Part shown: positions 38,029 through 47,405 of the stretch, piece by piece | Numbering within the stretch: the stretch's first letter is position 1 | Layout of the letters: the number at the start of each line of letters is the position of its first letter | Made by a program: the position numbers and the translations under genes | Notes under the pieces: model-generated | Seen by the model: only the letters and a program-made list of their open reading frames with translations | Told to the model about the DNA's origin: nothing | Databases searched by the model: none | Assembly: GCA_963771905.1 (NCBI GenBank) | Contig: CAVYVI010000009.1 | Coordinates: 124,001 to 188,000, forward strand | Source of the DNA: Palsa-147 sp963771905 | GTDB taxonomy: Bacteria > Acidobacteriota > Terriglobia > Acidiferrales > UBA7541 | Reading direction: 5' to 3' | DNA length: 64,000 nt

Positions 38029-38086
38029 AAACCCACCTCCGAAACGGCTTCCCACGGACAGCTTCGATGGGAAGCACGGGTTGAGA

Positions 38087-38095
38087 AGTATAGCA
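38087..38095 (-). promoter_or_regulatory. Extended -10 promoter of the infC unit
   Basis: TGC-TATACT on the minus strand (38095-38087) is an extended -10 element. The -35 is weak. Predicted start near 38080, giving a leader of about 50 bases. No other feature is seen in the 38029-38310 gap. Confidence 0.5.
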
Positions 38096-38310
38096 CGCCT
38101 TAGAGCGAATCCACACGCACCGGCACACGTGGTCGTGGGTGAGTCTTATCGTCAGTTTGCGTCTCTTCCAGGCGGCCTCAAGGTCGGGCTCAGTAACTCC
38201 CGTTCTCACGGTTAGCGACAAGAACGGCGCTTGGTCGGGGTTGATATCCGTGCCAGATTCATGGGCCTGTTGACCCTAGCCGTTTGGATCAGTTAGCCTT
38301 CCGGACAATC

Positions 38311-38724
38311 ATGGCCGCTCGACGCATCGGAGTCTTCTTCTACGGGTTGTTCATGGACGCCGAGCTTTTGCGCAAGAAAGGCGCCGATCCCGTCGAGATT
38401 GGTCTCGCCAGCGTTCCTGGCTTCGCACTTCGCATTGGGCAACGGGCCACCCTGATTCGGAATTCCAACGGCCGCGCCTACGGCTTGCTTATGGAACTCG
38501 CTCACGCCGAGATCGAGCAACTGTATGCAGAAGCAAGCGTTCGCGCCTACAGCCCGGAGGCCGTGCTCTGGGAGCTTGCCGACGGCTCACAGGTCCCCGC
38601 ACTGTGCTTCAGTCTCATCGTGCCGCCACGTCCGGAAGAAGCCAATTCAGAATACGCGGCGAAGTTGCGTGAGCTGGCACGGCGACTGGGCCTCCCATCG
38701 GACTACGTCGAAAGCATCAAGTAA
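38311..38724 (+). CDS. Gamma-glutamylcyclotransferase-like (AIG2/GGCT) protein
   Basis: 137 residues. It starts RIGVFFYGLFMDAELLRKKG (the AIG2/GGCT nucleotide-like loop YG-x-L/F-M), followed by FALRIGQRATLIRNSNGRAYGLLMELAHAEIEQLY and VPALCFSLIVPP, the shape of the GGCT-like cyclotransferase superfamily. The catalytic Glu is probably within the ELAHAEIEQLY region. Substrate unknown. It lies on the strand opposite to thrS and infC, splitting the usual thrS-infC order. Confidence 0.75.
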   Translation: MAARRIGVFFYGLFMDAELLRKKGADPVEIGLASVPGFALRIGQRATLIRNSNGRAYGLLMELAHAEIEQLYAEASVRAYSPEAVLWELADGSQVPALCFSLIVPPRPEEANSEYAAKLRELARRLGLPSDYVESIK

Positions 38725-38834
38725 GAATCTTCCTCGAACTTTGATTGGTTTGGGCACAACAACGCCTCCGAACTGCGAACTAACCAATCCTCACAGGTTC
38801 TTTGGAACTCGGCGCGATCGGAGGAGTTGTCTGC

Positions 38835-40772
38835 CTAGGACGTGGCGTGGGAGTCGGCTTCGGCGCGGAGATCGCTGATGAACTGGTCAAGCGGGCGAGC
38901 GCCGAGATCGCCTCTGCTGCGATGGCGGACGGCGACAGTGCCCGCCTCGGCTTCTTTTCCGCCGATCACGAGCATGTAAGGAATCTTCTGAAGTTGCGCG
39001 TCGCGAATTTTCGCCTGCAGTTTTTCATTGCGATCGTCGAGATGCACGCGGAAGCCCGCGTCCTTGAGCTTGGCTGTGACTTGCTTGGCGTACTCCGCGA
39101 TTTTCTCGCTGAGCGGCAAGACGGAAACCTGCACCGGCGCGAGCCATGCCGGAAAGGCTCCGGCGTAGTGTTCGATAAGCATGCCGAAGAAGCGTTCGAC
39201 CGAGCCGAGAAGCGCGCGATGCACCATCAGCGGCTGGTGGCGGTTGCCATCTTCGCCGACGTATTCGAGGCCGAAGCGCGCGGGCAGATTGAAATCGAAT
39301 TGCACTGTGGTGAGCTGCCACGGTCGGCCGATCGCGTCGATCAGTTTGATGTCGATTTTCGGCCCGTAGAACGCGGCTTCGCCCTCGATGCGCTTGCACG
39401 GGATTTTCAGCCGTTCGAGAGTGGTTTGCAGCGCGGCGGTGGCGCGGTGCCAATCCTCCGGCTTTCCGGCGTAATTCTCGGGATGCGAAGCGTCCCAGTC
39501 GGATAATTCGACTTCATAGCGGTCGAAACCAAAATTCTTCATCACCGAAAAAGCGAAATCGACGCAGTCCTCGACTTCTTTTTCGATCTGACTTTGCATG
39601 CAGAAAATGTGCGCGTCGTCCTGTGTGAACCCACGGACGCGCAGCAGCCCATGCAGAACGCCGGAGCGCTCGTAGCGATACACGGTGCCGAGTTCGGCGA
39701 AGCGCAACGGAAGATCCCGGTAGCTGCGCAGGTGAGATTTGTAAATCAAAATATGGCCCGGGCAGTTCATGGGCTTCAGCTGGTAATCGGTCTTTTCGAC
39801 TTCGATCGGGCCGAACATACTCTCGCGGTAGAAATTGGCGTGGCCGCTCGTCTTCCAGAGATCGAGCCGCATGATGTGGGGCGTGAACACGAGATCGTAG
39901 CCGCGGCGAAGCAACTCCGCTCGCAGCCAGTCCTCGATCAGCGTGCGGACCAAGCCGCCTTTCGGATGCCAGAAAATCAATCCCGGGCCGGCTTCTTCCT
40001 GAATGCTGAAGAGATCAAGCTCGGCGCCGATCTTGCGATGATCGCGGCGCTTGGCTTCTTCGAGTTTGTGCAGATATTCATCGAGCTGCGATTTTTCGAC
40101 GAAACATGCGCCGTAAATCCTCTGCATCTGAGGATTGCCTTCGTGGCCCTTCCAGTACGCGCCGGCGACGCTCATCAGCTTGAATGCCTGAATGCGGCCG
40201 GTCGAAGGAATGTGCGGCCCGCGGCAAAAGTCGATAAACTTGCCGGTCGTATAAAACGAAACCAACGGCTCGGTGGCTTTTTTCTCGACGAGCTCGTATT
40301 TAAACGTCTGACCGGATTCTTGGTAGAGCTTGAGCGCTTCCGGTTTCGGCAGCCACTTGCGCTCGTTCGGGAGATCGCGCGCGGCGATCTCGTGCATTTT
40401 TGCTTCGATTTTCTCGAGTTCTTCCTGCGAGAACGATTCGGGGCGCAGGAATTCGTAGAAGAAGCCGTTCTCTATCGGCGGGCCGATGCCGAGCTTGACA
40501 TTGGGATAGAGTTCGAGAACCGCCGCTGCGAGAAGATGCGCCGCGGAATGACGGAAGACCTGCACCGCGTCGGGATCTTTCGCCGTCAGAATCGCGAGCG
40601 AAGTGTCGTGATCGAGCGGGCCGCTGAGGTCAATCAAGTCGCCGTTGGTGCGCGCGACGAGCGCCTCCTTCGCCAGTCGCGGCGAAATCTGTTTGGCAAT
40701 GTCTGCCGGAGTTGTGCCCTTCGGCACTTCGCGCTTTGCTCCGTCCGGCAGCGTGATTTGGATGGTTTCCAT
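38835..40772 (-). CDS. thrS: Threonine-tRNA ligase
   Basis: 645 residues: TGS domain (1-60), the editing domain with HSAAHLLAAAV (HxxxH), FIDFCRGPHIPSTG, the class II core with MNCPGHILIYKS, RYERSGVLHGLLRVRGFTQDDAHIF, motif 3 near HRALLGSVERFFGMLIE, and a C-terminal anticodon domain. It charges tRNA-Thr and edits mischarged Ser. The length is normal. No T-box is evident in the 159-base upstream gap. Confidence 0.97.
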   Translation of the reverse strand: METIQITLPDGAKREVPKGTTPADIAKQISPRLAKEALVARTNGDLIDLSGPLDHDTSLAILTAKDPDAVQVFRHSAAHLLAAAVLELYPNVKLGIGPPIENGFFYEFLRPESFSQEELEKIEAKMHEIAARDLPNERKWLPKPEALKLYQESGQTFKYELVEKKATEPLVSFYTTGKFIDFCRGPHIPSTGRIQAFKLMSVAGAYWKGHEGNPQMQRIYGACFVEKSQLDEYLHKLEEAKRRDHRKIGAELDLFSIQEEAGPGLIFWHPKGGLVRTLIEDWLRAELLRRGYDLVFTPHIMRLDLWKTSGHANFYRESMFGPIEVEKTDYQLKPMNCPGHILIYKSHLRSYRDLPLRFAELGTVYRYERSGVLHGLLRVRGFTQDDAHIFCMQSQIEKEVEDCVDFAFSVMKNFGFDRYEVELSDWDASHPENYAGKPEDWHRATAALQTTLERLKIPCKRIEGEAAFYGPKIDIKLIDAIGRPWQLTTVQFDFNLPARFGLEYVGEDGNRHQPLMVHRALLGSVERFFGMLIEHYAGAFPAWLAPVQVSVLPLSEKIAEYAKQVTAKLKDAGFRVHLDDRNEKLQAKIRDAQLQKIPYMLVIGGKEAEAGTVAVRHRSRGDLGARPLDQFISDLRAEADSHATS

Positions 40773-40931
40773 GGAATTCGCTCGTGAACCCAGAATGGTT
40801 AGCTTACTGGCGCGATGGCCACAGGGTCAAGGACGGAGCGTCCCTGCAGAAGAAGCAGAACCAGAGTTCGGCAAACCGGATCCGGGATTCAAGTTCGAAT
40901 CGAACGTTCTGCGGGAGAATGCTCGCCGCCG

Positions 40932-41240
40932 TCAGCGGCCAGGCATTTCGCTGACGAGAACCTGGTGGACGTGAATGGTGGGGAAACCCTGCGCGAATCC
41001 CTGGACGCGTGCGAGGGCCTGATAAAAATACAGATTCTTTTCGCTCGCGTCCAGATCCTCGAGCGAATCCCAGAGCGACAACACTTGAACCTCGATCGGA
41101 TTCGTCGTTTGGGTATGCACGACGAAAACGCCGCGAAAGCCCTGTTGCTGGTGCATTAGCGGAACAAGCGATTCGACGGCGTGCGCAAATTCTTCGAGTT
41201 TTCCCGGCTGGATGCGGAATTGCGTCACGCGCGCGTGCAT
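40932..41240 (-). CDS. ABM-domain (antibiotic biosynthesis monooxygenase-like) protein
   Basis: 102 residues, a single dimeric alpha/beta-barrel unit. VTQFRIQPGKLEEFAHAVESLVPLMHQQQGFRGVFVV and VLSLWDSLEDLDASE are typical of the ABM/EthD superfamily. Some members are cofactor-independent monooxygenases, haem-degrading or signal proteins; no diagnostic catalytic residues can be named. GAGGAGG precedes the ATG. Soluble, monocistronic in appearance. Confidence 0.75.
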   Translation of the reverse strand: MHARVTQFRIQPGKLEEFAHAVESLVPLMHQQQGFRGVFVVHTQTTNPIEVQVLSLWDSLEDLDASEKNLYFYQALARVQGFAQGFPTIHVHQVLVSEMPGR

Positions 41241-41286
41241 GAGCGCCTCCTCGAACGGCTTGGGACGCTGACTGAGTGGCCCGAGC

Positions 41287-41430
41287 CTAGCGCAACGCGC
41301 CGCCGGAGTAAAGAATTGCGGATGTCTTGAACTGGGTGATGCTGGGAAGGCCGTTGAAGTGGGCGTCCGAGGTGATCAACTCCGCGTCGAACGCCAGCGC
41401 GCTCGCAAAGATCACCGCTCCCTTCCCGAT
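41287..41430 (-). pseudogene. C-terminal remnant of a PIN-domain (VapC-like) toxin
   Basis: Immediately after the SDR stop, one frame reads IFASALAFDAELITSDAHFNGLPSIT then a short tail and stop, the C-terminal piece of a PIN ribonuclease (the ASALA...D-A-x-L-I-T-x-D-x-H-F region with the last acidic ligand). The N-terminal two thirds is missing and no antitoxin gene is adjacent. About 45 residues remain. Interpreted as a decayed toxin-antitoxin locus. Confidence 0.6.
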
Positions 41431-42278
41431 TACTTCTTGCGCGGTCGTTCGAGCATGTCCCAGGCGGAATCGGGGAGATCGACGAAATCGTTGAACTCGC
41501 CGGCGCCGCGGAGCCACAGTCCGCCGTCGATGATGACACATTCCCCATTCACATACTCCGCCTGCGGGCTCAGCAGATAGCAAGCGAGATTCGCCAGTTC
41601 ATCGTGGCGGCCAAAGCGCTTCATCGGATGATGATTCCGGGCGCGCTCTTCGAGCTCTTTCGACGGCAGCAGCCTCGACCAGGCCCCTTCGGTGGGAAAC
41701 GGGCCTGGCGCGATGGCATTGAGGCGAATTTTGTAGCGCGCCCATTCGACGGCGAGTGAGCGCGTCATCGCCAGAACGCCGGCCTTCGCGCACGCCGACG
41801 GAACAACGAATCCCGAGCCGGAACCGGCGGCTGCGTACGTTGTGACGATGTTAAGAACATCTCCCGGCTGTTTGGCTTCGATCCAACGACGGCCGAGCGC
41901 GAGCGTGCATTGAAATGTTCCATGGAGGACGATGCCGATGACAGCGTTGAAGGCGTTGGGCGAAAGTTTCTCGGTACGCGCGATGAAATTTCCAGCGGCG
42001 TTGTTCACGAGAGTGTCGAGCGCGCCAATTTCTTTTTCGGCGGTGGCCAGCGCATTTTCGACGGCGGCAAAATCACGGACGTCGCACGTCGCGTAGCCGG
42101 CCTTGACGCCTTTGGCGCGAATTTCCTTTGCGGTTTCAGCAAGCGGCTCCTCGCGGCGCGCCACGAGAAACAAATTCGCACCGAGCTCGGCGAACCGCAG
42201 CGCCATCGACCGCCCGAGTCCCGTTCCGCCGCCCGTGATCAGAATGTTCCGGCCTCTCAGCAGATTGCGTTCAAACAT
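41430..42278 (-). CDS. SDR oxidoreductase, 2,4-dienoyl-CoA reductase-like
   Basis: 282 residues. Rossmann motif TGGGTGLGRSM, NNAAGNF, and SGFVVPSACAKAGV where the classical YxxxK is SxxxK, as in peroxisomal/mitochondrial 2,4-dienoyl-CoA reductases, with IAPGPFPTEG following. These use NADPH to reduce 2,4-dienoyl-CoA esters formed during unsaturated fatty acid oxidation. The last ~30 residues exceed the usual SDR end. It stands alone; its stop abuts the PIN remnant. Confidence 0.82.
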   Translation of the reverse strand: MFERNLLRGRNILITGGGTGLGRSMALRFAELGANLFLVARREEPLAETAKEIRAKGVKAGYATCDVRDFAAVENALATAEKEIGALDTLVNNAAGNFIARTEKLSPNAFNAVIGIVLHGTFQCTLALGRRWIEAKQPGDVLNIVTTYAAAGSGSGFVVPSACAKAGVLAMTRSLAVEWARYKIRLNAIAPGPFPTEGAWSRLLPSKELEERARNHHPMKRFGRHDELANLACYLLSPQAEYVNGECVIIDGGLWLRGAGEFNDFVDLPDSAWDMLERPRKK

Positions 42279-42392
42279 GAGCCACCGCCTTTCGGTTTGC
42301 GAACACTCTAATCGAATTTGGGGTGATTCGTCACAATAGGAAGCGGACTAATTCAGCGGAAGGACGCGAGTTTTGCATTGCGGATGGTACGA

Positions 42393-43817
42393 TCAGAAAT
42401 CAACGTGAAGGCGGAGGCCCGGGACGAGAACGGGGCCGCGCGCCTGGTTGTACCCTGGATTGTTGATGCGCTGTAGATCGAATGAAGCGTAGAAACCGCG
42501 CCAGACGTGCGCCGTGTAATAAGTCTCGAAGATTTTTTCGTCGCCGTAAATGAGCGCGCCATCGCCGAGAAGAAAGCCGAGGCCGCCGAGCGAGAGATAG
42601 CGGGCATGGTCGCCGGAGATTCCGTTGAGAGTGAAGGCGACGCCGGCGCGGTCGTAGCGGCGGCGCCACGTCTCGCCGTGAACGTAGGAGCCAATCTCGA
42701 AAGTGCGATCGACTTCGGTGTAGGCAAACGATTCGTTGCGGCCGTCGCTCCATCCGAGCCGCGCGAAAACGCCGAATTGTTTCGCGAGATCCTGTTCGAG
42801 ATTCAGCCCGAAGCCGTACTTGACGCGTCCCTGGCGACGCGTAGCGATAATGTCCGGCCGCGTATCCTGTCCCGCGAGGAACTCGTCGATGGCCTCGCGA
42901 TAATTTCCCATGTTGGCGTGGTTCACGAAGCTGAGGAGACGAATGACTCCGGCGCGGCCAGGAAAAAAATTCTGGCGCCATTCGCCTTCGAGATTTTCCG
43001 AGTGCGCGCGAAACAAATCGGCATCGAGGTGAATGCCATTCGCGGTTTTAGGCATCATCGCTTCGCCGAAACGGACCGTCCAGGAATGATCGTCGTATTC
43101 GACCACGGCGCCGTCGGTGTAGCCGCGAGTGTTGGCCGCATAGTCGTAGACGCCGTTGTTGTCGACCGTCCAGTTCAGGAATTGCAGGTGGCTGTCACTG
43201 CCGCCAGAGTTGGCGTCGAAGAAATCCACCAGGCTGAACTTCCCGGCGTGCACTTCAATACGCCGCGCGGGAAGAGAAGTCGCCAATCCGAGCGCGCCGC
43301 GCTCGGCAGGCATGGTGTCGTGGCTCAGCGGGATGATTTGCCGCACGACCGCCCGCGCCAGATAGGGTGTTCCGCCTAGATAGGGATTGCGAACGACATC
43401 GAGGTTCACGAAGCCGGCAATTCCCACGGCGCTGCTGAGGCCGTAGCCGCCGGCGCTCTCGATATCGACAAAGACTTCGGTCGTGTGCGTCAGTTCCAGA
43501 CCGGTATACAACGTGTAGACTTTCGACGTCGCATCTTCCGCATACGGCTTGAAGCTATTTGTCCCCGTATAGGCGGCCGGAAACGACGGATGCCACTGAA
43601 AAACAACGTTCGCCTGACCAGAAATCCACCAGCGGCTGGTTTCCGAATGAGGAAAAAGAGAGAGGGGCGCGTCGTTGGCGTCAGTATCAGCGGATGAAGC
43701 GTCCGAGTGCGATTGGATTGCGGGAGAAGCAGGAGCGTCCTGCGCAGACACCACCGCCGGCCAGAGCGCGAGTGCTCCGAGAAGATAGAGCAGACGAGGG
43801 ATGATCTTCGAAGGCAT
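42393..43817 (-). CDS. Carbohydrate-selective porin (OprB-like)
   Basis: 474 residues. Signal peptide (cleavage near VSAQ, residue 26), Ser/Asp-rich lead, then an OprB-type 16-stranded barrel: WWISGQANVVFQWHPSFPAAY, HAGKFSLVDFFDANSGGSDS, WTVDNNGVYDYAANTRGY, YGDEKIFETYY, and a C-terminal LRLHVDF ending in Phe. It allows sugars to diffuse across the outer membrane. Transcribed divergently from the IPT/PD40 lipoprotein gene across a 289-base gap that holds no gene. Confidence 0.85.
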   Translation of the reverse strand: MPSKIIPRLLYLLGALALWPAVVSAQDAPASPAIQSHSDASSADTDANDAPLSLFPHSETSRWWISGQANVVFQWHPSFPAAYTGTNSFKPYAEDATSKVYTLYTGLELTHTTEVFVDIESAGGYGLSSAVGIAGFVNLDVVRNPYLGGTPYLARAVVRQIIPLSHDTMPAERGALGLATSLPARRIEVHAGKFSLVDFFDANSGGSDSHLQFLNWTVDNNGVYDYAANTRGYTDGAVVEYDDHSWTVRFGEAMMPKTANGIHLDADLFRAHSENLEGEWRQNFFPGRAGVIRLLSFVNHANMGNYREAIDEFLAGQDTRPDIIATRRQGRVKYGFGLNLEQDLAKQFGVFARLGWSDGRNESFAYTEVDRTFEIGSYVHGETWRRRYDRAGVAFTLNGISGDHARYLSLGGLGFLLGDGALIYGDEKIFETYYTAHVWRGFYASFDLQRINNPGYNQARGPVLVPGLRLHVDF

Positions 43818-44106
43818 AGGACTCGGTCCGTAAAGCGGGCGCTCCTGTATCGTTCGGCTTCACCGCGCGAGTGTAGACCACACCCGCTGATCCGGAACAC
43901 CGAAAAATTCACATTACAGAAAATTTACAAGTATCCGAGTTTGCGAATGGACGCCGAAAACGCGAGGCGCGCCCGGCCGTTGGTCTAAATTTTTGACTCA
44001 GGCATCCGCATTGCCCTGAAGCATCATCTTTAGTAGTCTTTCCTATTCATCAGACCCCTTAGGCGCCTCTGTGGGTCCCGGAACGAGATTCGGAAGGAGC
44101 GGGAGA

Positions 44107-46482
44107 TTGAAAGGGAAGGCCTCATTTCCACTTAGGATTCTAATCGCAGCGGCGATCCTGCTGCCGTCATGCGGCGGCATCGCGAATAATCCCTCTCCTA
44201 CAATTCAATCGCTCTCTCCGACGAGCGTTACGGCGGGCGCGCCCGCTTTTGTGCTGACCGTGAATGGAAGCGGTTTCGCGCCCCAATCCGCGATCCTTTG
44301 GAATAATTCTGCTCTCGCCACGACCTTTCTCAGCGTCAGCCAACTGACGGCGACGATTCCGCTCTCGCTGATTGGTACGCCTGGCGTAGTACCGGTTGAG
44401 GTGGAGACGCCAGCGCCGGGCGGCGGAACGTCCCTTCAACTCAACTTCACCATCAATCCGGGATCGACTTCCCTTCCGACGATTACGTCGCTCAATCCCT
44501 CGAGTGCGCTGGCGGGAAGTTCCGGGTTCGTGCTGCAGATCATCGGGACGAACTTTATTTCCTCATCGGTGGTTACGATCAATGGCGTCAACACATCGCC
44601 CGCTTTATTGGATCCCGAGCATTTGGAGTTAGAGATTCCGGCGACCGATCTCACCACGGCGGGAGCGCTGGAAATTGCCGTTGTCAACCCATCCACCGGC
44701 GGGGGAGGCGGATCCTCGGGGAATTTCCCGCTGACACTGACATATGCCCTCCCGTTCGTGAGCACGCTCTCGCCAACAAGCGCAGTGGCGGGAGGAACCA
44801 TACAAACGCTGACCATCGCGGGATCGGGATTCGTGCCGGCCTCGGTGATGCTCTTCAACGGGAGCGCGCGCCCGACTACATATACGTCGAACACCTCGAT
44901 CGCCGCGAATCTCACAGTGGCGGACTTGTCATCGGCGCAGGTGGCGCAGATCGTAGTCATGAATCCCGCGCCGGGCGGGGGTGATTCGACGGCGGCGATC
45001 TTTGCCGTCAATGGCATCGATCCTACGACATCGAATCCGGGATTCACGGGTCTGCCTGAACTTGTCGACTACTCTTACTTGGGACTCGCGCCGAATAGCG
45101 GTATTGGAGACGTGAGCCAATCGGGTCCGTCTATCAGCGCGAACGGTCGCTACGTTGCGTTTGCCTCGGCCTCGAGCAATCTCACGGACAACGACACCAA
45201 CGGCCAACCGGACGTATTTTTGCGCGACACCTGTTTCGCTGCAACGAGCTGCACGCCCACCACGCAATTGGCGAGCATCTCCGGACAGGTCGGCGGGACG
45301 AGCGCGGGCTCGCAGGGAAATTCAGACAGCCTCGAGCCGAGCCTCAATTCGACTGGAGGATACATCGCGTTTGCCTCGCACGCGACAAACCTCGATCCGA
45401 ATTATCCAACGCTGACCGGCACGACCAGGCAAATCTTCCTCCGCGGCGCGTGCATCGGAACGACCACAACGAGCACGTGCACCACGGGATTCACCGAGCT
45501 TGTCTCAGTGAGCGCGGATGGTGTCAACCCGGCGAACGCCGATGCGATTTCTCCGTCGGTGAGCCCGGACGGACGCTACGTGACGTTCGTCTCGACGGCG
45601 ACGAACCTGATCAATGGTGTAAATCCAGGCGGTGTCGCGCAGGTGTATTTGCGCGATACGTGCTTGAGCGAGACGACGGGCACATGCGTTCCAATGACCG
45701 TGCTGGTTTCGTCCCCCGATGGCGTCACACCGGCAGATGCGCCGGCGTCGTCGCCGTCGGCAGGAGAGGACGGTACATACGTATCGTTCACATCCGCTGC
45801 GAGTAACCTCGTGAACGGCGTTTCGCCTCTATTCCCGCAGGTCTACAGAAGCGAGACGTGCGTCGCCGGCGTGCTTGATTGCGTGCCGCTGGTGACCTTG
45901 GTCTCCTCGAATGACGGTGTGACGCCGGCGAACGGAACGAGCGGCGAATCGTCGATCACGTCCGATGGAAGGTACGTCGCGTATGCTTCCACGGCGACGA
46001 ACCTTGTGCAGACAGCGTCATCCGGGATTCAGCAGGTTTTTGTGCGGGACACGTGCGGGGTCGTCACCACTGGCTGCACAACTTCGACAACGCTGGTCTC
46101 CATCGCCAACGACAACGTCACTCCCGGAGAAGCCTTGAGCGAGCAACCGAGTATCAGCTCGAGCTCGGGAAGCGCCGGAGACGGCCAGTTCGTCGCGTTC
46201 GCCTCGCTCTCGACGAATCTTGTGTCCGGCACGGACAATGGATTCGAGAACGTATTCGTGCGGAATACTTGCAATGGCGCGCTGAGCACCTCACCGAGCT
46301 GTATTCCCGGCACCGTACTCGTCAGCGCATCTCAGGGTGGCACGCTGGCGAATAACTTATCAATCCATCCGGCTATGAGCGGCGACGGCCATTCGGTCGC
46401 ATTCATTTCGCCGGCGACCAATATCGTCGCGAATTACGCCACCGGCCTTGGCGACATTTTTCTTGCCGGGACAACTTTCTGA
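44107..46482 (+). CDS. IPT/TIG and PD40-repeat lipoprotein
   Basis: 791 residues. The N-terminus has a lipobox (LLPSC, Cys near residue 22). Three IPT/TIG domains follow, each opening with LxPxSxxAGxxxFxLTxxGxxF (roughly residues 30-120, 125-215 and 220-305). Then seven PD40/WD40-like units built on ISxDGRYVAFxSxATNL...VFLRDTC; six carry a pair of Cys 6-11 residues apart. It is exported and probably surface-anchored; the function is unknown, and PD40 propellers often bind proteins or glycans. I prefer TTG at 44107 (AGGAG seven bases upstream) to GTG at 44071. Confidence 0.8.
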   Translation: MKGKASFPLRILIAAAILLPSCGGIANNPSPTIQSLSPTSVTAGAPAFVLTVNGSGFAPQSAILWNNSALATTFLSVSQLTATIPLSLIGTPGVVPVEVETPAPGGGTSLQLNFTINPGSTSLPTITSLNPSSALAGSSGFVLQIIGTNFISSSVVTINGVNTSPALLDPEHLELEIPATDLTTAGALEIAVVNPSTGGGGGSSGNFPLTLTYALPFVSTLSPTSAVAGGTIQTLTIAGSGFVPASVMLFNGSARPTTYTSNTSIAANLTVADLSSAQVAQIVVMNPAPGGGDSTAAIFAVNGIDPTTSNPGFTGLPELVDYSYLGLAPNSGIGDVSQSGPSISANGRYVAFASASSNLTDNDTNGQPDVFLRDTCFAATSCTPTTQLASISGQVGGTSAGSQGNSDSLEPSLNSTGGYIAFASHATNLDPNYPTLTGTTRQIFLRGACIGTTTTSTCTTGFTELVSVSADGVNPANADAISPSVSPDGRYVTFVSTATNLINGVNPGGVAQVYLRDTCLSETTGTCVPMTVLVSSPDGVTPADAPASSPSAGEDGTYVSFTSAASNLVNGVSPLFPQVYRSETCVAGVLDCVPLVTLVSSNDGVTPANGTSGESSITSDGRYVAYASTATNLVQTASSGIQQVFVRDTCGVVTTGCTTSTTLVSIANDNVTPGEALSEQPSISSSSGSAGDGQFVAFASLSTNLVSGTDNGFENVFVRNTCNGALSTSPSCIPGTVLVSASQGGTLANNLSIHPAMSGDGHSVAFISPATNIVANYATGLGDIFLAGTTF

Positions 46483-46940
46483 GTCCTTCCCTACGGCTCC
46501 GGCGCGATGCCGCGCAACACCATGCGGCAGCACCTGCCGCGTTTCTTGAGAGTGAAATCACCCTTCCACCGGCTTGTGCACCATTTACCGGACGTAGGAA
46601 GCGCGTTTCACGGCGGACAGCTTGAGAGTCACACACTCGAAGCTAGATTTCTGCAAGCACTCGTATCCAGGGATTGTCTTGACGCAGTTGCGGCTGGGGC
46701 CCAGCACAAAGCCCCACTCTGCCGGCGGGGGGTCAGGAGGGGTACGCCGACAGGGTGGGCTTTGGGCGGGTTGGGCAGCGTGCCCCGGCTTCTTGCGAAG
46801 CCGTCGTCCCCGCAACGCAGCCCCCAACCCGCACCGTTAGAGTAGGGACGCGGGTGGGCCGGGCCTATGGTTCGGAAGACTCATTCGTTTTGTACTGAAG
46901 TTTTAGTACGAACCACCGGGACAGTACTAGCGCAAGGCAT
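46483..46940. other. Intergenic region with strong inverted repeat
   Basis: A 458-base convergent gap with no convincing gene. It contains the hairpin at 46707-46764, a smaller CGGCTTC-TTGC-GAAGCCG hairpin near 46790, and a GTACT-N8-AGTAC palindrome near 46895-46912. Confidence 0.45.
46707..46764. repeat. Long imperfect inverted repeat (20-bp arms)
   Basis: The arms 46707-46727 and 46745-46764 pair over about 20 bases with one bulge, one G-U and one mismatch around a 17-base G-rich loop. No T-tract follows on either strand, so it does not look like an intrinsic terminator. Confidence 0.6.
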
Positions 46941-47288
46941 TCATTTCACAGGATTTGCTGAGACTTTCACGGTGACATTAGTCCCCTTGCGGACGCGCAC
47001 GACGATCCCGCGCTCCCATGCCGACCACTCGCCTTTATAATACGCGCGCAAATCGTAGTCGCCGGGAAGAAGCCGCGGAAAGAAAAAGCGGCCGTCGGAA
47101 TTCGTCAGTGTCGCGTGTGGATGATCTCCTTCGCCGGCTTCCTGGATCGTCACTCGCGCGCCTTCGACGGGACCACCCTTAGGGCCGAAAACGGTGCCCT
47201 CGAGCGTGCCCAGACGTTCCCTCGCAATGGCGGGCGCGATGGATGAAGCGATGACGGCGACGAAGCAGAGAACCAGAAGAGCTTTCAT
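46941..47288 (-). CDS. Small secreted carboxypeptidase-regulatory-like domain protein
   Basis: 115 residues with a signal peptide (cleavage near AIAR, residue 22) and one CarboxypepD_reg-type beta-sandwich: LGTLEGTVFGPKGGPVEGARVTIQE...GRFFFPRLLPGDYDLRAYYKG. This domain is usually the N-terminal part of Oar-like receptors; here it stands alone. AGGAG lies nine bases before ATG. Role unknown, possibly an envelope or surface beta-sandwich. Confidence 0.8.
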   Translation of the reverse strand: MKALLVLCFVAVIASSIAPAIARERLGTLEGTVFGPKGGPVEGARVTIQEAGEGDHPHATLTNSDGRFFFPRLLPGDYDLRAYYKGEWSAWERGIVVRVRKGTNVTVKVSANPVK

Positions 47289-47405
47289 CGTTTTTCTCCT
47301 AGGGATATCCCTTCAAGTAGTTTATCGCTGCACGCAGCGCGCGCGTCGGGGTCACACCGTATCGGTTAGCCTGTTCTTTCGGCCGGGGACGGATATTCGG
47401 GAGTC

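Noticed and set aside
46585..46827. Minus-strand 80-residue frame in the hairpin region
   Set aside because: It runs through the strong inverted repeat, has no ribosome site and shows a low-complexity N-terminus; coding remains possible but unsupported.
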